Assembly: GCF_014196495.1 (NCBI RefSeq)
Contig: NZ_JACIDT010000005.1
Location: 232,584-296,583 of the forward strand
DNA length: 64,000 nucleotides
Reading direction: 5' to 3'
DNA from: Sphingobium jiangsuense
GTDB lineage: Bacteria; Pseudomonadota; Alphaproteobacteria; Sphingomonadales; Sphingomonadaceae
A program made the position numbers and the translations under genes. The notes beneath the pieces were generated by a model, which was not told where the DNA came from, searched no databases, and saw only the letters and a program-made list of their open reading frames with translations. This document shows positions 7,988 to 16,805 of the stretch, in pieces; position 1 is the first letter of the stretch; each line of letters starts with the position of its first letter.

Positions 7988-9784
7988 ATGACAGACACCC
8001 CGAAAAACCAGCTCCGCTCGCGCGCCTGGTTCAATAACCCCGACAATATCGACATGACCTCGCTCTATCTGGAGCGCTATCTGAATTTCGGGATCAGCCT
8101 GGAGGAATTGCGGTCGGGCAGGCCGATCATCGGCATCGCGCAGACCGGCAGCGACCTTTCCCCGTGCAACCGCCATCACCTCGTGCTGGCCGAGCGCATC
8201 CGCGAGGGGATCCGTGAGGCGGGCGGGATCGCGCTGGAATTCCCGGTCCACCCGATCCAGGAAACCGGAAAGCGCCCCACCGCCGGGCTCGACCGCAACC
8301 TCGCCTATCTGGGGCTGGTCGAGGCGCTCTACGGCTATCCGCTCGACGGCGTGGTGCTGACGACCGGGTGCGACAAGACGACGCCCGCCTGCCTGATGGC
8401 GGCGGCGACCGTCAACATTCCCGCGATCGCGCTGTCGGTCGGGCCGATGCTCAACGGCTGGCACAAGGGCGAGCGCACCGGGTCGGGCACGATCGTCTGG
8501 AAGGGGCGGCAGATGATGGCCGCGGGCGAGCTGGACGAGGAGGGCTTCATCAAGCTCGTCGCCTCGTCGGCGCCCTCGACCGGCTATTGCAACACCATGG
8601 GCACGGCGACGACGATGAACAGCCTCGCCGAGGCGCTGGGCATGATGCTGCCCGGATCGGCGGCGATCCCCGCGCCCTATCGCGACCGGCAGGAGGTCGC
8701 CTATCACACCGGCAAGCGCATCGTCGACATGGTGCGGGAGGACCTGAAGCCCTCCGACATCCTGACGCTCGATGCGTTCCGCAACGCGATCGTCGTCAAT
8801 TCGGCGATCGGCGGATCGACCAACGCGCCGATCCACCTCGCCGCGCTCGCCCGCCATATCGGCGTCGACCTGCCGCTCAAGGATTGGGAGACGCTGGGCC
8901 ACAAGATTCCGCTGCTGGTCAACCTGCAACCGGCGGGCGACTATCTGGGCGAGGATTATTATCGCGCGGGCGGCGTGCCCGCGGTGATCGCGCAGCTGAT
9001 GGCGCAGGGGCTGATCCGCGAGGACGCGCTGACCGTCAACGGCCGGACCATCGGCGAGAATTGCCGGGGCGCAATGATCGAGGACGAAAAGGTCATCCGC
9101 CCGTTCGACCGGCCGCTGAAGGAGGAAGCGGGCTTCCTCGTGATGACCGGCAACCTCTTCGACGCCGCGATCATGAAAACCAGCGTCATCAGCGAGGAAT
9201 TCCGCCAGCGCTACCTTTCCAACCCGGACGATCCCGACGCGTTCGAAGGCCCGGCGGTGGTGTTCGACGGGCCGGAGGATTATCATCGCCGGATCGACGA
9301 TCCGTCGCTCGGCATCACGCCGGAAACGCTGCTGTTCATGCGCGGCGCGGGGCCGATCGGCTATCCCGGCGCGGCGGAGGTGGTGAACATGCGGCCGCCA
9401 TCCTACCTCATCACCGAAGGGGTGAACGCGCTGCCCTGCATCGGCGACGGGCGGCAGTCCGGCACGTCGGGCAGCCCGTCGATCCTCAACGCCTCGCCCG
9501 AAGCGGCGGCCAATGGCGGCCTTGCGCTGCTGCGCACCGGCGACCGGGTGCGCATGGACCTGAAGAAAGGGCGGGTGGACGTGCTGATTTCCGACGAGGA
9601 ACTGGCCGAGCGTCGCGCCGCCTTGCTGGCGCAGGGCGGATATCCCTATCCCGAATCGCAAACGCCGTGGCAGGAAATCCAGCGCGCGGTCATCGGCCAG
9701 ATGAACACCGGCGCGATACTGGAAGGGGCCGAGAAATATCAGCGGATCGCGCAGACGCGCGGCCTGCCCCGCGACAATCATTGA
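7988..9784 (+). CDS. IlvD/Edd-family sugar-acid dehydratase (L-arabonate dehydratase, possibly xylonate)
   Basis: 598 residues. The three Fe-S cysteines are visible at Cys60 ([10 protein letters not shown]), Cys128 ([11 protein letters not shown]) and Cys201 ([15 protein letters not shown]). Length and motifs match the pentonate dehydratase branch of the IlvD/Edd family, which carries a [2Fe-2S] cluster and Mg2+, rather than the longer 6-phosphogluconate dehydratases. It would turn L-arabonate into 2-keto-3-deoxy-L-arabonate. It sits between mutarotase and lactonase in a plus-strand operon. Some members also accept D-xylonate or D-fuconate, and the sequence alone does not separate these. Confidence 0.87.
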   Translation: MTDTPKNQLRSRAWFNNPDNIDMTSLYLERYLNFGISLEELRSGRPIIGIAQTGSDLSPCNRHHLVLAERIREGIREAGGIALEFPVHPIQETGKRPTAGLDRNLAYLGLVEALYGYPLDGVVLTTGCDKTTPACLMAAATVNIPAIALSVGPMLNGWHKGERTGSGTIVWKGRQMMAAGELDEEGFIKLVASSAPSTGYCNTMGTATTMNSLAEALGMMLPGSAAIPAPYRDRQEVAYHTGKRIVDMVREDLKPSDILTLDAFRNAIVVNSAIGGSTNAPIHLAALARHIGVDLPLKDWETLGHKIPLLVNLQPAGDYLGEDYYRAGGVPAVIAQLMAQGLIREDALTVNGRTIGENCRGAMIEDEKVIRPFDRPLKEEAGFLVMTGNLFDAAIMKTSVISEEFRQRYLSNPDDPDAFEGPAVVFDGPEDYHRRIDDPSLGITPETLLFMRGAGPIGYPGAAEVVNMRPPSYLITEGVNALPCIGDGRQSGTSGSPSILNASPEAAANGGLALLRTGDRVRMDLKKGRVDVLISDEELAERRAALLAQGGYPYPESQTPWQEIQRAVIGQMNTGAILEGAEKYQRIAQTRGLPRDNH

Positions 9785-9839
9785 GCGGCGGCACTAAGCA
9801 GCGGGCACTGAGCGGCGCGCCGATATCGGGAGAGAGAGC

Positions 9840-10694
9840 ATGAACCAGTGGCGGCGGATAGAGCGGGACACGCTCGACCTGTTGGGGGAGGGGACATTGT
9901 GGTCCGCCCGCGACAATGCCGTCTACTGGGTCGATATCCTCGCCCCCGCGCTCAACCGGCTGTCGCTGGGCGACGGGCGGATCGAGCGCTGGGCCATGCC
10001 CGAACCGCTGGGCTGGGTCGCGGAGCGGGCGTCCGGCGGCTTTATCGGCGGGTTCAGGAGCGGTTTTGCGCGCATCGGCCTCGACCCGCTGGCCATCGAT
10101 CCGCTGCACGATCCCGAACCGCATCTGCCCGGCAACCGGATGAACGACGGCAAGGCCGACCGCAGCGGCGCCATCTGGTGCGGCACGATGGACATGGCGG
10201 AGGGCGAGGACAGCGGCTCGCTCTACCGCCTCGCGCCGGACGGCGGCTGCGCGGTGATCGACAGCGGCTATCGCGTGCCCAACGGCCCGGCCTTCTCGGC
10301 CTGCGGGCGCTGGCTCTATCATTCCGACACCGCGCGCCGGATCATCTACCGCTTCGCGCTGACCGAGACCGGCGCGCAGGACAAGCGGCCCTTCATCCGC
10401 TTCGGCGAGGAGGACGGCTATCCCGACGGCATGACCGTCGATCGCGACGGCGGCCTGTGGGTCGCCCATTGGGGCGGCGGGCGCATCAGCCGCTTCACGC
10501 CGGAAGGCGCGCTGGACCGCAGCATTGCCCTGCCCGCGCGGCAGGTCACCAACATCAGCTTCGCCGGGCAGGAGCTGGACCGGATGTTCGTCACCTCCGC
10601 CGCCATCGGCCTGCCGCCTTCCGCCGATGACGGCGCGCTGTTCGAGGTGGAGAGCGGCGCCGTCGGCCTGCCGGGCTGCTACTATCGCGGATAG
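9840..10694 (+). CDS. SMP-30/gluconolactonase-family sugar lactonase (L-arabinonolactonase)
   Basis: 284-residue six-bladed beta-propeller. The metal-site residues of SMP-30 lactonases are visible: Glu17 (GEGTLW), Asn148 (PNGPAF) and Asp196 (YPDGMTVD), plus the NRMNDGKADRSG block (Asn102) that lines the substrate pocket. It hydrolyses the aldonolactone made by the dehydrogenase to the free acid before dehydration. GGGAGAGAGAGC precedes the ATG. It closes the plus-strand pentose operon, 55 bp after the dehydratase. Confidence 0.88.
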   Translation: MNQWRRIERDTLDLLGEGTLWSARDNAVYWVDILAPALNRLSLGDGRIERWAMPEPLGWVAERASGGFIGGFRSGFARIGLDPLAIDPLHDPEPHLPGNRMNDGKADRSGAIWCGTMDMAEGEDSGSLYRLAPDGGCAVIDSGYRVPNGPAFSACGRWLYHSDTARRIIYRFALTETGAQDKRPFIRFGEEDGYPDGMTVDRDGGLWVAHWGGGRISRFTPEGALDRSIALPARQVTNISFAGQELDRMFVTSAAIGLPPSADDGALFEVESGAVGLPGCYYRG

Positions 10695-10756
10695 CCGGTC
10701 GCGCCCGGTGCGCTGCCCCCTTGCCCTTCCGGGCGGCTTACGCCAAGGAAGCGGGC

Positions 10757-12244
10757 GTGAGTTCATCTATCGTCATAGGCACCGATCCGAACGGGGCGCC
10801 GGTCCCGGTCGACATGGAGGAATTGCTGGCCACGCGCCTGCTCGTGCAGGGCAATAGCGGGTCCGGCAAGTCGCACCTGTTGCGCCGGATGCTGGAGGAA
10901 AGCGCCCGCATGGTGCAGCAGGTGATCATCGACCCGGAGGGCGATTTCGTCACCCTGTCCGAGCCGTTCGGCCATGTGGTGATCGACGGCGCGGCCCATG
11001 ACGGGCGGGAGATAGAGCGACTCGCCTCGCGCATCCGCGCCCATCGCGCCTCGGTGGTGCTGGCATTGGACGGGTTGGAGCTGGAAGCGCAGATGCGCTG
11101 CGCCGCGCAGTTTCTCTCTACCCTGTTCGACGCGCCGCGCGACCATTGGTACCCGGCGCTGGTGGTGGTGGACGAGGCGCAGATGTTCGCGCCCGCCGCC
11201 GCCGGGGACGTTTCCGACGATACGCGCCGGCTCTCGCTCGCGGCGATGACCAATTTGATGTGCCGGGGGCGCAAGCGCGGCCTTGCGGGCGTCATCGCGA
11301 CGCAGCGCCTTGCCAAGCTCGCCAAGAATGTCGCGGCCGAGGCGTCGAACTTCCTGATGGGGCGCACCTTCCTCGATATCGACATGGCCCGCGCCGCCGA
11401 CCTGCTGGGCATGGAGCGCAGGCAGGCCGAGCAGATTCGCGATCTGGAGCGCGGCCGCTTCCTCGCGCTCGGCCCGGCCATCTGCCGCCGTCCGGTGTCG
11501 GTGAAGATCGGCAATGTGCAGACCAGCGCGCGCACCTCCTCGCACAAGCTGATGCCGCTGCCCACCGCGCCGAGCGAGGAGATGACCGCGATGCTGTTCG
11601 AACGCAGCGAGGGCGAGGAGGAGATGCTGAGCGTCGGCGCCCCCGAACCGGCGCATGCGGAGCAGGACAGCGACGCGCTGATCGACCGGATATCGCATTT
11701 CGAGCTGGGCAAGACCGACGAGGAAAAGGCCGAAGAAGCCGGCCGCCCCGCCGTGGCCGACCTGTTCGACACCAGCGATGAGGTGATGACCGAAATCCTC
11801 AACGAAATGGTGGAGGACCCGGACTGTGCGTTCCAGCCCATCGCCGCCCTCTATCAGGATTTCACCGTGCGCTGCCGGATGCGGCAGCTCGCTCGCGCGC
11901 CGATCGACCTGCCCGCCTTCCGCCGCCGCTATGCGATCGCGCAGGCGGGCATCGCCAACCCCGCCGACCCGCGCTGGGCCGACGCGCTGACGCTGTCCGA
12001 GCGGGTGAGCGAGGACATATTGGCCCCGTTCCTGATGCTTGCCCATGCGGCGATCGAAGGCGCGCCCTGCCCCAATGACGAGGATATCGCACGCGCCTAC
12101 GGCACCCAGTCGGCGGGCCGCGTGCGCCGCCTGATCGAGTATATGGAGCGCAACAACCTGATCGTCATCCGCACCGATTTCGGCGGGCGGCGGTCGATCG
12201 GCATTCCCGAACTCGGCCTCACCACCGCGCCGATGGAGGGCTGA
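10757..12244 (+). CDS. HerA-like (DUF87) P-loop ATPase
   Basis: 495 residues from the GTG at 10757 (AAGGAA 6 bp upstream). Walker A GNSGSGKS is at residues 32-39, and Walker B LVVVDEAQ has Asp139-Glu140. IDPEGDF, CRGRKRGLAGVIATQRLAKL (a sensor and arginine-finger-like region) and the overall layout match the HerA/FtsK superfamily 'helicase HerA central domain' proteins, which couple ATP hydrolysis to DNA translocation or complex assembly. The last 150 residues hold a winged-helix-like segment (SAGRVRRLIEYMERNNLIVIR). No NurA nuclease or defence gene is next to it; it leads a run of overlapping small genes. The function of this sphingomonad type is unknown to me. Confidence 0.82.
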   Translation: MSSSIVIGTDPNGAPVPVDMEELLATRLLVQGNSGSGKSHLLRRMLEESARMVQQVIIDPEGDFVTLSEPFGHVVIDGAAHDGREIERLASRIRAHRASVVLALDGLELEAQMRCAAQFLSTLFDAPRDHWYPALVVVDEAQMFAPAAAGDVSDDTRRLSLAAMTNLMCRGRKRGLAGVIATQRLAKLAKNVAAEASNFLMGRTFLDIDMARAADLLGMERRQAEQIRDLERGRFLALGPAICRRPVSVKIGNVQTSARTSSHKLMPLPTAPSEEMTAMLFERSEGEEEMLSVGAPEPAHAEQDSDALIDRISHFELGKTDEEKAEEAGRPAVADLFDTSDEVMTEILNEMVEDPDCAFQPIAALYQDFTVRCRMRQLARAPIDLPAFRRRYAIAQAGIANPADPRWADALTLSERVSEDILAPFLMLAHAAIEGAPCPNDEDIARAYGTQSAGRVRRLIEYMERNNLIVIRTDFGGRRSIGIPELGLTTAPMEG

Positions 12245-12248
12245 GCGG

Positions 12249-12533
12249 ATGGACCTCGACATATTGCTCCACCATTATTTCGGCACGGCCTCGCTGGAGG
12301 AGGCGGACGAGGGAGCGCTGGTTCTCGGCAAGGAACGGCTCGCCATCGATTTCGGGTCGGAGCGGGAACCGGGCCGCCGCTTCGCGCTGTGGACGCTGAT
12401 GGACGCGCTCGGCACCGCGCCGGTCCCCGCCGAGGCCTTTGCGGAAGCCGAGGACGCGCCATTGCGCGCGGCGGCGGAGGCTTATCTGACGGCGGCCTGG
12501 CGGATGGAGCGATATGGAGAGGGGGATGAGTGA
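12249..12533 (+). CDS. Small acidic protein of unknown function
   Basis: 94 residues starting 4 bp after the ATPase stop codon and overlapping the phosphatase start by 8 bp, so translation is probably coupled to both. The protein is acidic with two predicted helical halves (MDLDILLHHYFGTASLEEAD near the start, PLRAAAEAYLTAAWRMERYG near the end). I recognise no domain. Spacing and codon use equal to its neighbours indicate a real gene, perhaps a partner of the ATPase. Confidence 0.7.
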   Translation: MDLDILLHHYFGTASLEEADEGALVLGKERLAIDFGSEREPGRRFALWTLMDALGTAPVPAEAFAEAEDAPLRAAAEAYLTAAWRMERYGEGDE

Positions 12534-12999
12534 TCCGCGCGAACCGGCGGTGCTGTTCGTCTGCCTCGGCAATATCTGCCGCTCGCCGCTCGCCGAGGCG
12601 GCGTTCCGCGCCGAGGCGGAACGGGCGGGGCTGGCGGCGTTCGCGGATTCGGCGGGCACCGGCGACTGGCATGTCGGCAATCCGCCCGACCCGCGCGCGC
12701 AGGCCGAGGCGCTGCGCCACGGCCTCGACATTTCGCGCTACCGGGCGCGGCAGGTGAGAGTGGAGGATTTCCTGCGCTTCACCCATGTCTTCGCGCTCGA
12801 CACATCGAATTTCGACACTCTGCGCCGCCTCGTCCCCGGCAACGGGCGGGCGAGCCTCTCGCTGCTGATGGATCTGGTGCCGGGGCGCGAGGGCAGCAGC
12901 GTTATCGACCCCTATTTCGGCGGGCCGGAAGGATTCGAGGAAACATGGGCCGACGTGTCCGCCGCCGCGCGGGCGCTGGTCGAAAGGCTCGCAAGGTGA
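12526..12999 (+). CDS. Low-molecular-weight protein tyrosine phosphatase
   Basis: 157 residues from the ATG at 12526 (GAGAGGGGG directly upstream, better placed than the ATG at 12514). The phosphatase loop CLGNICRS gives the C-X5-R signature with Cys13 and Arg19, and the general acid is in DPYFGG near residue 127. Such enzymes dephosphorylate tyrosines, often on exopolysaccharide tyrosine kinases, or act on small phosphoesters; no such kinase is adjacent. It overlaps the preceding gene by 8 bp and the next by 1 bp (TGATG). Confidence 0.92.
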   Translation: MSDPREPAVLFVCLGNICRSPLAEAAFRAEAERAGLAAFADSAGTGDWHVGNPPDPRAQAEALRHGLDISRYRARQVRVEDFLRFTHVFALDTSNFDTLRRLVPGNGRASLSLLMDLVPGREGSSVIDPYFGGPEGFEETWADVSAAARALVERLAR

Positions 13000-13415
13000 T
13001 GCGGCAGGCGACGACGATGCTGGAAGTCGCCACGCCCGGCACCGGCCTCGTCGAGATCACCGATGCGGTGACCCGCTGGGTGGCGGAACAGCGCATGGGC
13101 GAGGGGCTGCTGACCCTGTTCTGCCGCCACACCTCGGCGTCGCTGCTGATCCAGGAAAATGCCGCGCCGGAGGTGAAGGACGACCTGATCGCCTTCTTCG
13201 CCCGCATCGCGCCGGAGGATGGCCGCTATCTCCATGACGATGAGGGGCCGGACGACATGCCCGCCCATATCCGCGCCGCGCTGACGCAGGCGCAGCTTTC
13301 GGTGCCGCTGGTCGGCGGGCGGCTGGCGCTCGGCACCTGGCAGGGCGTCTATCTGTTCGAGCATCGCCGGCGGCCGCACCGCCGCACCGTCGCGCTGCAC
13401 CTGCTGGGGGAATAG
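12999..13415 (+). CDS. YjbQ/UPF0047 family protein
   Basis: 138 residues. The start ATG overlaps the phosphatase TGA. The family core LTLFCRHTSASLLIQENA, then YLHDDEGPDDMPAHI and LGTWQGVYLFEHR, is present, including the conserved His and Glu residues that bind a metal and anions. Members show weak thiamin-phosphate synthase activity in vitro, but their physiological role is unsettled. It is part of the overlapping operon after the HerA-like ATPase. Confidence 0.9.
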   Translation: MRQATTMLEVATPGTGLVEITDAVTRWVAEQRMGEGLLTLFCRHTSASLLIQENAAPEVKDDLIAFFARIAPEDGRYLHDDEGPDDMPAHIRAALTQAQLSVPLVGGRLALGTWQGVYLFEHRRRPHRRTVALHLLGE

Positions 13416-13417
13416 CC

Positions 13418-13903
13418 ATGAGTCTGGAAAGCGCGCGGCGCTGGCTTGCCGAGCATGCGCCCGATGTCGCGATCATCGAGGCGGAGCAATCGACCGCCAC
13501 CGTGCAGGAGGCCGCCGCCGCTTTGGGCGTCGCACCGGCGCGCATCGCCAAGACGCTGGCGATCCGGGTGAAGGACGAGGTGTTCCTGCTGGTGACGCGG
13601 GGCGATGCGCGGCTCGACAATGCGAAGACCAAGGCGGCGTTCGGCGCCCGCCCTCGCATGCTCGACCCGGACGAGACGCTGGCGCTGACCGGCCATGCGG
13701 TGGGCGGCGTCTGCCCCTTCGGCCTCGCCACCGACCTGCCGGTCTGCTGCGACCGCTCGCTGGAGGCGTTCGACACGGTGTTCCCGGCGGCGGGATCGCT
13801 CAACAGCTCGGTCGAGCTGACGCCCGCGCGGCTGGCGGCGCTGACCGGCGCGCGCTGGGTCGACATCAGCCGCCTGCCCGAAGATGCGGCCAGCGGCGCA
13901 TGA
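13418..13903 (+). CDS. YbaK/EbsC-family aminoacyl-tRNA deacylase
   Basis: 161 residues with the YbaK/ProX fold. Visible are ATVQEAAAALGVAPARIAKTLAIRV (catalytic-lysine region), RLDNAKTKAAFG, GHAVGGVCPFGL and AAGSLNSSVELTPARL. Family members hydrolyse mischarged Cys-tRNA(Pro) or Ala-tRNA(Pro) in trans. It starts 2 bp after yjbQ and overlaps the cupin gene by 4 bp. Which mischarged tRNA it clears cannot be read here. Confidence 0.9.
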   Translation: MSLESARRWLAEHAPDVAIIEAEQSTATVQEAAAALGVAPARIAKTLAIRVKDEVFLLVTRGDARLDNAKTKAAFGARPRMLDPDETLALTGHAVGGVCPFGLATDLPVCCDRSLEAFDTVFPAAGSLNSSVELTPARLAALTGARWVDISRLPEDAASGA

Positions 13904-14229
13904 CCGGCAACCTGCTCCATCCGTTGCCCGATGCGCGCGGCGGGGAGGTGTTCGAGACGCTGCTCGCCCGGCCCGGCGTGCGGGTGGAGCGGATCGTCTC
14001 GCACGGGCAGGCGACGCCGGAGGAAGCGCCCTATTGCCAGCCGCACGACGAATGGGTGCTGCTGCTCGCCGGGCAGGCGCGGCTGTGGATCGAGGGCGAG
14101 GGGGAGATCGCCCTTGCCCCCGGCGACCGGCGGCTGATCCCGGCGGGGACGGCGCATCGCGTGACATGGACCGCGCCCGACGAGCCGACCGTCTGGCTGG
14201 CGCTGCATTTCGGGGAGGAGGAAGGCTGA
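13900..14229 (+). CDS. Small cupin-domain protein
   Basis: 109-residue single-domain cupin. The two cupin motifs are visible: PHDEWVLLLAGQARLWIEGEG and PAGTAHRVTWTAPDEPTVWLALHF, with the metal-ligand histidines in QPHDEW and TAHRV. It overlaps the deacylase by 4 bp (ATGA) and the DUF4169 gene by 1 bp. Enzyme or sensor role unknown. Confidence 0.85.
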   Translation: MTGNLLHPLPDARGGEVFETLLARPGVRVERIVSHGQATPEEAPYCQPHDEWVLLLAGQARLWIEGEGEIALAPGDRRLIPAGTAHRVTWTAPDEPTVWLALHFGEEEG

Positions 14230-14432
14230 TGGGCGACGTGGTCAATCTGCGCCAGGCGCGCAAGCGCTTCGCCCGCAAGGCGGCCGAGGACAAGGCGGCG
14301 GAAAACCGTGCCCGCCACGGCCTCACCAAGGCGGAAAAGCTGCGGCAGCGCGACGAGGCGGAACGGCAGGCGCGGGCAATCGACGGCGCGCGGCGCGAAG
14401 GGGCGGACGGCATGGAAGAGAGGAAGGACTGA
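14229..14432 (+). CDS. DUF4169 family protein
   Basis: 67 residues, very rich in Arg, Lys, Glu and Ala, opening with MGDVVNLRQARK and containing NRARHGLTKAEK, the pattern of the alphaproteobacterial DUF4169 family. It is predicted to be one long charged helix; function is unknown. The ATG overlaps the cupin TGA, and its own stop overlaps the next ATG (TGATG). Confidence 0.85.
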   Translation: MGDVVNLRQARKRFARKAAEDKAAENRARHGLTKAEKLRQRDEAERQARAIDGARREGADGMEERKD

Positions 14433-14635
14433 TGCGATCGACCTTCGGCGGCGCGACGGTGCGCCTCTATCATCTCGACGACGCGGCCGAGGGCGGCGCA
14501 GCGACGACCCTGCTCTACGGATCGCTGGACGAGGCGCTGCGCGTCGCGGCGAGCCAGCCGGAGGAGGTGCAGGCGGGCCTGTTCATCGCCACCGACAATG
14601 ACGTTATCGCCTATCTCGATCTAATCGAGGAATAA
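14432..14635 (+). CDS. Small protein of unknown function
   Basis: 67 residues, acidic, last of the overlapping gene run. It contains VRLYHLDDA, LLYGSLDEALRVAASQPEEVQ and GLFIATDNDVIAYLDLI, suggesting a small alpha/beta domain. Overlapping start/stop with DUF4169 supports translation. I recognise no family beyond similar small proteins expected in sphingomonads. Confidence 0.68.
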   Translation: MRSTFGGATVRLYHLDDAAEGGAATTLLYGSLDEALRVAASQPEEVQAGLFIATDNDVIAYLDLIEE

Positions 14636-14666
14636 TCGGGCTGTAGACATATTTTGTCACGAAACG

Positions 14667-14698
14667 GAAAATACCGGAAATACTAAAGAAAATACCGG
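14667..14698 (+). repeat. Direct repeat in the torF upstream region
   Basis: GAAAATACCGG occurs at 14667-14677 and 14688-14698, 21 bp apart (two helical turns), inside an unusually A/T-rich 238-bp gap before the TorF porin gene. Same-face spacing is typical of activator or response-regulator sites. No other feature is evident in this gap. Confidence 0.45.
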
Positions 14699-14873
14699 TT
14701 CACAAAATGTTGCTCCAAAGCAACGATTCAATAATAATGTGCTGCACCTGCGAACAAACGCTTCGCGATCCGGAAAAGAGGAAATAGAAAATCCTCATCG
14801 CCCGAACGCGGTCGCGCAAAGAACCGTGGCGGGTCGATGCAGGAAGGGACACTCCATTGAAAAGGGAGATCCC

Positions 14874-15692
14874 ATGAAGAAAATCACTGCCTTTGCAGCC
14901 CTGCTGCTTTCCAGCACCCCCGCATATGCGCAAACCGAGGCGCCGGCCGGACCCGTCTCCGTTTCGGGCAGCGTCGCGCTCGTTTCCGACTATCGTTTCC
15001 GCGGCGTATCGCAGAGCGACAAGGAAATGGCGGTTCAGGGCGGCCTGACCGTTTCCCATGAAAGCGGCGTCTATGTCGGCACCTGGGCGTCGAACCTCGC
15101 CGGCTGGGGCACGTTCGGCGGGTCCAACATGGAGCTGGATCTGTTCGGCGGCTATGCGATCCCGCTCGGCGGGGCGACGCTGGACGTGGGCCTGACCTGG
15201 TATATGTACCCCGGCGGCCTCGACACCACCGATTTCGCCGAGCCCTATGTGAAGCTGTCGGGCGATGTCGGCCCGGCCAGCCTGCTGCTCGGCGTCGCCT
15301 ATGCGCCCAAGCAGAAGGCGCTGGGCAATACCGACCCGACCGTCCACCCGGCGGGCCGTCCCGGTGACAAGGAGGATAATCTCTACATCTGGGCCGATGC
15401 CAGCACCGCGGTTCCCGATACGCCGCTGACGCTGAAGGCGCATCTGGGCTATTCGGACGGCAACCCCGGCCTCGGCCCCAACGGCACGAGCATCGCGCCG
15501 ACCGGCAAATATCTCGACTGGATGCTGGGCGCCGACCTCGCGGTCGGGCCGGTGACGCTGGGCGTGTCCTATGTCGATACCGATATCGGCCGGTCCGAAG
15601 CGGCCCGCCTGGGCGGCGGCTTCGCCTCGTCCAAGAACGGATCGTCCATCTCCTCGGGCCGGGTGGTCTTTTCGGTCTCGGCGGGATTCTGA
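14874..15692 (+). CDS. TorF-family putative porin (first copy)
   Basis: 272 residues from the ATG at 14874 (AAGGGAGA upstream). It has a signal peptide (ITAFAALLLSSTPAYA) and then an all-beta outer-membrane barrel opening with the family signature GSVALVSDYRFRGVSQSD and ending in a terminal phenylalanine (SVSAGF), as BamA substrates do. Alternating blocks such as YVKLSGDVGPASLLLGVAYAPKQ and GPVTLGVSYVDTDIG are typical. It is a monocistronic gene with its own terminator; a paralogue lies at 47810-48583 on the other strand. Substrate unknown. Confidence 0.9.
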   Translation: MKKITAFAALLLSSTPAYAQTEAPAGPVSVSGSVALVSDYRFRGVSQSDKEMAVQGGLTVSHESGVYVGTWASNLAGWGTFGGSNMELDLFGGYAIPLGGATLDVGLTWYMYPGGLDTTDFAEPYVKLSGDVGPASLLLGVAYAPKQKALGNTDPTVHPAGRPGDKEDNLYIWADASTAVPDTPLTLKAHLGYSDGNPGLGPNGTSIAPTGKYLDWMLGADLAVGPVTLGVSYVDTDIGRSEAARLGGGFASSKNGSSISSGRVVFSVSAGF

Positions 15693-15720
15693 GCCAAGGT
15701 CCGTTCGCGGGCGCAGGAAG

Positions 15721-15748
15721 GGCCGCATCCTTGGGGTGCGGCCTTTTT
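15721..15748 (+). terminator. Rho-independent terminator of torF
   Basis: GGCCGCATCC pairs with GGGTGCGGCC and is followed by TTTTT, 28 bp past the porin stop codon. Confidence 0.85.
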
Positions 15749-15800
15749 CATGGTGATGATTTGGGTGAGCCCATGGCTGCGGAATGATGGGTTTGGGTAG

Positions 15801-16006
15801 GTTAGCGGACATATCGTGCTGGAGTAGAAAGTTCACGCGGAGACGCGGAGGCGCGGAGAAGGACGTTCCGGGCCGCAGGCCCCATTTCATTCTCCTTGCG
15901 TCGGTTGCCGGGGTGAATGACGAGGGAAAGCGCTTCGCGCTACCATCTCTCCGCGTCTCCGCGCCTCCGCGTGAAACCAATCTTCTACGTCCGCTCCCGG
16001 CCGAAA
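15801..16006 (-). repeat. 206-bp dispersed repeat, copy B
   Basis: Reverse-complement copy of 5085-5290 with one substitution. It lies between the torF terminator and the DUF1345 gene. Together with short flanks it makes up most of the gene-free stretch 15749-16110, in which I see nothing else. Confidence 0.9.
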
Positions 16007-16110
16007 CCTGCCGCTTGATCGTCCCTCCCCGCCATGTCCGCTCGAAAGCGCCGATTGACGGCGGATTTTCGGGCGGGATATGCTCCCCCGACCATCAGGG
16101 GAGGCGTCGG

Positions 16111-16755
16111 ATGACAGGGAAGGCCAGAGCCGGAATACCCCATGGCCGCTACATGCTGTTTCTGGCGCTGCTGATCCTGCTGCCCGCGCCGCTGTCGCTG
16201 GTGCTGCCCGCCGGTGTCGCGCTGGTCGCGGCGTTCGATCTGGCGGTGGTCGCCTTCCTCGTCTCGGTCTGGCCGCTGTGGCGGGAAGGCCGCCCCGACG
16301 ACATCAGGCGGCAGGCCGAGCGCGATGACGCCGGGCAGGTCACGCTGCTGCTGCTCACCGCCGCCATCATCATGGCGATGCTGGTGGCGGTCGGCCTGCT
16401 GCTGGCGGAAAAGGGCAGCCTGCCCGCGCTCCACATCGGGCTGCTGGTGGCGACGCTGCTGCTCGCATGGCTGTTTTCCAACCTCGTCTACACCTTCCAT
16501 TATGCCCGGCTCTATTATGCGCAGGGGCCGGGCGGCGGCGACCATGGCGGGCTCGATTTTCCGGGGGATGAGGAGCCGGTGTTCGCCGATTTCGTCAATT
16601 TCGCCTTCGTCATCGGCATGACCTGCCAGACCGCCGACATCGATATCGCCAGCCGGCGCATGCGGCGCGTGGCGACGGCGCACGGATTGCTGGCCTTCAT
16701 CTTCAATCTGGGCGTGCTCGCGCTCACCGTGAATGTGGTGGCGAGCGCGATCTGA
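16111..16755 (+). CDS. DUF1345 integral membrane protein
   Basis: 214 residues from the ATG at 16111 (GGGGAGGCG upstream); the open frame extends further upstream only through the repeat, which argues against a longer start. About five to six membrane segments alternate with the DUF1345 blocks LVYTFHYARLYYA and EPVFADFVNFAFVIGMTCQTADIDI, then RRMRRVATAHGLLAFIFNLGVLALTVN. Such proteins sit in the inner membrane and have no assigned function. It precedes the sensor kinase gene by 50 bp on the same strand and might be co-transcribed. Confidence 0.88.
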   Translation: MTGKARAGIPHGRYMLFLALLILLPAPLSLVLPAGVALVAAFDLAVVAFLVSVWPLWREGRPDDIRRQAERDDAGQVTLLLLTAAIIMAMLVAVGLLLAEKGSLPALHIGLLVATLLLAWLFSNLVYTFHYARLYYAQGPGGGDHGGLDFPGDEEPVFADFVNFAFVIGMTCQTADIDIASRRMRRVATAHGLLAFIFNLGVLALTVNVVASAI

Positions 16756-16805
16756 GGCGCGGGTGCGGCGTTTCCTACAGTCACCCGCTCTGATAGAGGG
16801 GAAGG

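Noticed and set aside
10757..12244. HerA-NurA-type antiviral system
   Set aside because: No nuclease, SIR2 or other effector is adjacent; neighbours are housekeeping-type genes.
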